From the NCBI GenBank assembly GCA_002366545.1, contig DFBH01000071.1:1-9083 (forward strand): a stretch of 9,083 nucleotides of DNA, given 5' to 3'. The notes beneath the pieces were generated by a model that did no database searches, was not told the DNA's origin, and saw only the letters and a program-made list of their open reading frames with translations. Positions within the stretch are counted from its first letter, which is position 1. Each line of letters starts with the position of its first letter. The position numbers and the translations under genes were made by a program. This document shows positions 6,971-9,083 of this stretch, one piece after another. The stretch is from Candidatus Oleimmundimicrobium americanum. Lineage in GTDB: Bacteria; Actinomycetota; Aquicultoria; UBA3085; Oleimmundimicrobiaceae.

Positions 6971-7026
6971 ACTATACTTCATCTGTCATCAGCTATACGC
7001 TATCTGCTATAAGCCATTCGCCATCC
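6971..7026 (+). repeat. Heptad array E (GCYATNN, eight units)
   Basis: Eight consecutive 7-nt units run without a break. Positions 4-5 are AT in all eight, and the last five start GC (for example GCTATAC at 6992, GCTATCT at 6999). It is the most regular heptad array here and stops 5 nt before the CTAATC array. Confidence 0.75.
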
Positions 7027-7030
7027 ATTT

Positions 7031-7087
7031 CTAATCAAATTCTAATCTTTCTCTAATCTTCCTTTAATCTTGATGTTCGATTATTAA
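7031..7087 (+). promoter_or_regulatory. Putative OmpR-family activator site (four 11-nt repeats of YTAATC) and -10 of the 7127 gene
   Basis: TAATC occurs at 7032, 7043, 7054 and 7065, exactly 11 nt apart; the first three are CTAATC and the fourth TTAATC, often followed by T. The last word ends 12 nt before TATTAA (7082-7087), a -10-like hexamer, and the array covers the place of the -35. PhoB- and PmrA-type regulators of the OmpR family bind 11-nt-spaced direct repeats in this position. The likely binder is the response regulator encoded at 4233-4901, which is inference. Because other tandem arrays lie nearby, part of the pattern could be repeat drift. Confidence 0.55.
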
Positions 7088-7126
7088 GACAGAAGGAAAA
7101 TAAATCAAAGAAAGGAGTGAAAAGCA

Positions 7127-7696
7127 ATGAAAATCAAACTATCAACCGTAATAGCAGTCTCAATCATCGTTCTTCTCTTTGCCGGAGTTGCTTATGCCGT
7201 TACCAGCGGATCCGCAGCTCAAGCTAAACAAAGAGGCAAGGCTCAACATGAAGCAATATCTTCAGAAAGTTTCCGCGAAGATTATGGGAGCAAATCCGAG
7301 ACTCACGAAAAAGGGAACGGACATGCCGACCGCAATAAAAAGGAAGCTGACTCCAAAAACCACAATGGATGTAACTGTGATGATTGTGAAGAGCATGAGC
7401 ATGCAATAATTGACCTTCAGGGTAAAGTAACTGAAGTCGATTTGGCTGAAGGAAACAGCTTCAAAATCGAAGCTCAAGATGGTAAGATTTATGAGGTTGA
7501 GGTTGGTCCTCCCTGGTTCTGGAATGAAAAAGGCATAGCAATTGCGGAGGGAGACAACCTAATTATTGAGGTAATAGAAAAAGAAGAAGACCGTGGAGAT
7601 AATTATGCCGCTGTAACAATCAAGAACCTTACAACGAGCAAAACTGCGACTCTCAGAAATCCAGAGGGTGAACCTCTTTGGAAAAACTGCGATTAA
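7127..7696 (+). CDS. Secreted His/Cys-rich protein with C-terminal GPPW-type beta domain
   Basis: The protein has 189 residues. A signal peptide is clear: KIK, a hydrophobic core at about 6-23, and probable cleavage after AYA (24). The mature N-terminal half (25-92) is polar and low in complexity, rich in His, Lys, Glu and Asp. It ends in a likely metal-binding cluster, CNCDDCEEHEH, with C82, C84, C87, H90 and H92. From about 95 a compact beta-rich domain follows: LQGKVTEVD, FKIEAQDGKIYEVEV, the distinctive GPPWFW (127-132), a GD turn, and a terminal LRNPEGEPLW. This resembles small OB-fold-like exported domains of the DUF5666/MamS sort, which I cannot confirm without a profile search. There is one more cysteine, C188. 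AAAGGAG lies 9 nt upstream of the ATG. Function is unknown; binding or sensing a metal outside the cell is an inference from the His/Cys cluster and the neighbouring Fe-S gene. Confidence 0.9.
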   Translation: MKIKLSTVIAVSIIVLLFAGVAYAVTSGSAAQAKQRGKAQHEAISSESFREDYGSKSETHEKGNGHADRNKKEADSKNHNGCNCDDCEEHEHAIIDLQGKVTEVDLAEGNSFKIEAQDGKIYEVEVGPPWFWNEKGIAIAEGDNLIIEVIEKEEDRGDNYAAVTIKNLTTSKTATLRNPEGEPLWKNCD

Positions 7697-7701
7697 CCAA
7701 C

Positions 7702-7735
7702 AAAACAAGAGGGGCAATTTCGCCCCTCTTGTTTT
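7702..7735. terminator. Strong intrinsic terminator, probably bidirectional
   Basis: A perfect 14-bp inverted repeat pairs 7702-7715 with 7722-7735 around a 6-nt loop (AATTTC). The G+C-rich inner stem GAGGGGC is flanked by an A-run on the left and TTTT on the right. It starts 5 nt after the stop of the 7127 gene and ends 18 nt before the next start codon, so it should limit transcription of the polyferredoxin gene. Confidence 0.9.
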
Positions 7736-7753
7736 CTAAAAGAAGGTGCGAAT

Positions 7754-8575
7754 ATGTTAACTAACTTAAAAAATAAATATAAAATAACAAATTTAGATAT
7801 TATGAGGTTTATCAGCCAGTTTGGCTTCTTTTCCTTCATCTTATACATTTCCATCGGCCATCTAATTTATGGCGGAGGAAAATCCGGCTTCCCCTCTTTG
7901 GGCACATACTGTCCGTTTGGGGGATTTGTCAAGATCTTTCAAAACCTGGGAACGGGAACATATATCTTTAGTATGCCAATAACCAAACTTGTGCTCCTCG
8001 GGGCAACCATCTTGACAGCGGTAGTAACAGGAAGGGCTTTTTGCGGCTGGATATGTCCTTTCGGGAGCGTACAGGAATGGCTTGGAATGCTGGGGAAAAA
8101 AGCGTTTCCAAAAAGAATTAAAGTACCGAAGGAAATTGACTCAGCTCTTAGATACGTAAAATATGTCATTCTTGGCTTGATTTTATTCTTGGCGCTAACT
8201 TTAGGTGTCATGATATTTAAGCTTTTTGATCCCTACTCGGCCTTATTCCGCTTTGCGGGACTTTGGGGTAATGTTGCAATTAGCGCGGTAATAACTATGG
8301 CAATTTTCTTAACGCTTTCTCTGTTTATCGATAGAGCATGGTGCAGATACGCCTGTCCTTTCGGCGCAATTCAAGCGTTATTCAACAAAATAAGTTTCAT
8401 AAAACTCGCAAGAAACGTAGATATTTGTAAAAATTGTACGAAATGTTCCGAGATTTACTGCCCCATGGGTATTGAAATATCGACGTTGACCGAAACATCG
8501 GCGGAGTGCATAAGGTGTCTGCGATGCGTTGATAAATGCAACTTCGATGCGGTGAAAGCAAGAATAGAGGTGTGA
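7754..8575 (+). CDS. NapH-like membrane 4Fe-4S polyferredoxin
   Basis: The protein has 273 residues. About four membrane segments lie near 23-40, 76-93, 135-157 and 173-193. Two membrane-proximal CxxxCP motifs are visible, CGWICP (97-102) and CRYACP (197-202), with a further CP at 53-54 in TYCPFGGF. The C-terminus holds two ferredoxin-type clusters: C225, C228, C231, C236-P, and C252, C255, C258, C262. The layout is that of the NapH/NosR/YccM group (Fer4_5 plus Fer4 domains), which passes electrons between the quinone pool or cytoplasm and a partner outside the membrane. No partner reductase is in the window, so the pathway is unknown and napH itself should not be assumed. GAAGG lies about 7 nt before the ATG. 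The gap to the upstream terminator is too small for a full promoter, so expression probably depends on read-through or a promoter inside the upstream gene. Confidence 0.93.
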   Translation: MLTNLKNKYKITNLDIMRFISQFGFFSFILYISIGHLIYGGGKSGFPSLGTYCPFGGFVKIFQNLGTGTYIFSMPITKLVLLGATILTAVVTGRAFCGWICPFGSVQEWLGMLGKKAFPKRIKVPKEIDSALRYVKYVILGLILFLALTLGVMIFKLFDPYSALFRFAGLWGNVAISAVITMAIFLTLSLFIDRAWCRYACPFGAIQALFNKISFIKLARNVDICKNCTKCSEIYCPMGIEISTLTETSAECIRCLRCVDKCNFDAVKARIEV

Positions 8576-8580
8576 TTGAA

Positions 8581-8688
8581 ATGAAAGTCAAGAAAGAGAT
8601 ATACCCAATAATTGTCGTTGGCCTTTTTATCGGATTTATCTTTATCTTAAAAATAATTGGCTTGTGGCAAATAAGAGGCGGCTCCTAG
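8581..8688 (+). CDS. 35-residue single-pass membrane peptide, possibly a truncated protein
   Basis: ATG at 8581 lies 5 nt after the polyferredoxin stop and 8 nt after GAGGTG (8567-8572), a good ribosome site within the upstream gene. The peptide has a basic start (MKVKKEIYP), one hydrophobic helix (about 10-28) and a short GLWQIRGGS end. This is the form of a small membrane subunit, co-translated with the polyferredoxin and probably inserted beside it. I recall longer proteins after similar Fe-S genes that begin with a like helix ending GxW and go on into a soluble domain. If that is right, this one is cut short, and repeat-like DNA begins within about 70 nt of its stop. The coding call rests on the ribosome site, spacing and membrane-helix composition; the homology is not verified. 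Confidence 0.6.
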   Translation: MKVKKEIYPIIVVGLFIGFIFILKIIGLWQIRGGS

Positions 8689-8756
8689 CCTATTTTAAAT
8701 TAAGAAATAAAAATGAAAAATGTTAAGGGCAAAACCTCATCACACCCTCCCCCAAC

Positions 8757-8777
8757 CCCCTCCCGTCGAGGGAGGGG
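8757..8777. repeat. REP-like hairpin (CCCCTCCC/GGGAGGGG)
   Basis: A perfect 8-bp stem (8757-8764 with 8770-8777) has a 5-nt loop, GTCGA. The preceding CACACCCTCCCCCAAC matches the style of a widespread family of bacterial intergenic palindromes. There is no T-run after it, so termination is unlikely, though it may stabilise the 3' end of the upstream transcript. Confidence 0.65.
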
Positions 8778-8787
8778 AAGAAGAGTT

Positions 8788-8827
8788 CAGCCTTTAGCCA
8801 GCTGCCAGCCCTCAGCCTTCAGGAAAA
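8788..8827 (+). repeat. Heptad array F (YCAGCCT)
   Basis: YAG words have their A at 8789, 8796, 8800, 8807, 8814 and 8821: steps of 7 with one slip of 4. It shares the word CAGCTGCCAG with the array in the kinase 3' end (6272-6283 region) and ends in the same CAGGAAAA motif. Confidence 0.7.
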
Positions 8828-8829
8828 GA

Positions 8830-9000
8830 AGGGTATAGGGTAACGGGTGAAGTTGTTTTTTAAAACCCGGGTGGGTCGGACAAAGCGAAACCTGAGACCG
8901 CCCCGATAAAACGAGTGGAGGGCCGGAAAGCCCACCAGTAGCCCAGAGGACCATCAGCCTTTGGCTGAAGGCGGGCAGGCACAATGACGTGGGAAAAGTA
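8830..9000. other. G+C-rich unassigned block with short inverted repeats
   Basis: This part is richer in G+C than the genes. GGTGGG near 8870 can pair with CCCACC near 8930, GGGC with GCCC around the loop CGGAAA near 8920-8935, and TCAGCC (8954-8959) with GGCTGA (8963-8968). It ends in GGCACAATGACG, another CAATGACG word. It may be a composite repeat or encode a structured RNA; I cannot tell which. Confidence 0.35.
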
Positions 9001-9006
9001 AATTCT

Positions 9007-9041
9007 CAGTGCCTGCCTGAGCCAGGCACTGGCGGGCAGGC
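9007..9041. repeat. Compound hairpin with two alternative stems
   Basis: CAGTGCCTG (9007-9015) pairs perfectly with CAGGCACTG (9023-9031) around 7 nt. Alternatively GCCTGCC (9011-9017) pairs with GGCAGGC (9035-9041). The stems share bases, so they exclude each other. It abuts the 40-nt direct repeat. Confidence 0.6.
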
Positions 9042-9043
9042 CG

Positions 9044-9083
9044 CTCCTAAGAAACAAGCTCACCACTCTCCATACCAAAACCT
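9044..9083 (+). repeat. 40-nt dispersed direct repeat, copy 2 (cut by window end)
   Basis: This matches 6572-6611 at 38 of 40 positions and is identical over its last 31 nt. It continues to the last base of the window, so the end of the repeat is not visible. Confidence 0.9.

Larger units (their letters stand above)
6302..7126. other. Gene-free, repeat-packed intergenic region
   Basis: No credible gene lies in these roughly 825 bases: frames are short, lack ribosome sites and run through repeats. The stretch is a mosaic of short tandem arrays (periods 7, 10 and 11 nt) and two segments of a CAATGACG-type dispersed repeat (6549-6670 and 6824-6872). A G+C-rich patch near 6755-6800 has no recognised function. 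I see no intrinsic terminator just after the kinase stop. The promoter of the next gene occupies the last 100 bases. Confidence 0.7.
8689..9083. other. Repeat-rich non-coding region at the right edge
   Basis: I see no gene in these 395 bases. After an AT-rich 40 nt the sequence turns G+C-rich and contains, in order, a REP-like hairpin, a heptad array, an unassigned G+C-rich block with short inverted repeats, a compound hairpin, and the second copy of the 40-nt direct repeat. Two overlapping minus-strand frames between 8787 and 9078 lack ribosome sites, run through these repeats and have no recognisable domain. Confidence 0.65.

Noticed and set aside
6971..7069. CRISPR-like array
   Set aside because: Units are only 7 and 11 nt, without spacers of constant length or a leader, and no cas gene is present.
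7939..8211. 90-residue minus-strand frame
   Set aside because: It is antisense to the CxxxCP-bearing part of the polyferredoxin and has no supporting signal.
8757..8777. Intrinsic terminator after the small peptide
   Set aside because: The hairpin is followed by AAGAAGAG rather than a T-run and resembles a widespread repeat family.
8787..9078. Two minus-strand frames of 65 and 72 residues
   Set aside because: They overlap each other, cross several repeats, lack ribosome sites and have no recognisable domain.

Overview
The window comes from an AT-rich bacterial chromosome, by eye about 40% G+C in the genes. The gene set fits an anaerobic, Gram-positive-like or deep-branching lineage such as Actinomycetota or Clostridia: a large UPF0182 membrane protein, a DHH/CBS protein of the tRNA nucleotidyltransferase type, and a membrane 4Fe-4S polyferredoxin. 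No rRNA, tRNA, transposase, phage gene or CRISPR array is visible. The taxonomic reading is inference from gene families only.

Left part (1-4111, all minus strand). A 7-TM UPF0182 protein is followed by a small stand-alone protein resembling domain II of EF-Tu. Next comes the N-terminal third of a DHH-DHHA1-CBS protein that runs off the left edge. The DHH gene appears to have its own extended -10 promoter. The first two genes probably share a transcript starting in the divergent region 4112-4232.

Middle part (4233-6301, plus strand). An OmpR-family response regulator and a HAMP/HisKA/HATPase histidine kinase form a tight pair two bases apart. The kinase ends in an unusual tail of about 14 residues encoded by an array of 7-nt repeats.

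Non-coding block (6302-7126). This stretch is packed with degenerate short tandem arrays of 7-nt, 10-nt and 11-nt period. It also holds pieces of a dispersed repeat family carrying the word CAATGACG, and one copy of a 40-nt direct repeat whose second copy closes the window. The last array, four TAATC words exactly 11 nt apart ending 12 nt before a -10-like TATTAA, has the geometry of an OmpR-family activator site.

Right part (7127-8688, plus strand). A secreted protein has a His/Cys-rich segment and a C-terminal GPPW-type beta domain. After it come a strong intrinsic terminator, a NapH-like membrane polyferredoxin, and a 35-residue single-pass peptide. I infer that the two-component system controls this module, which may handle a metal or electrons at the outer face of the membrane. 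The window ends in more repeat-rich, G+C-rich non-coding DNA (8689-9083).
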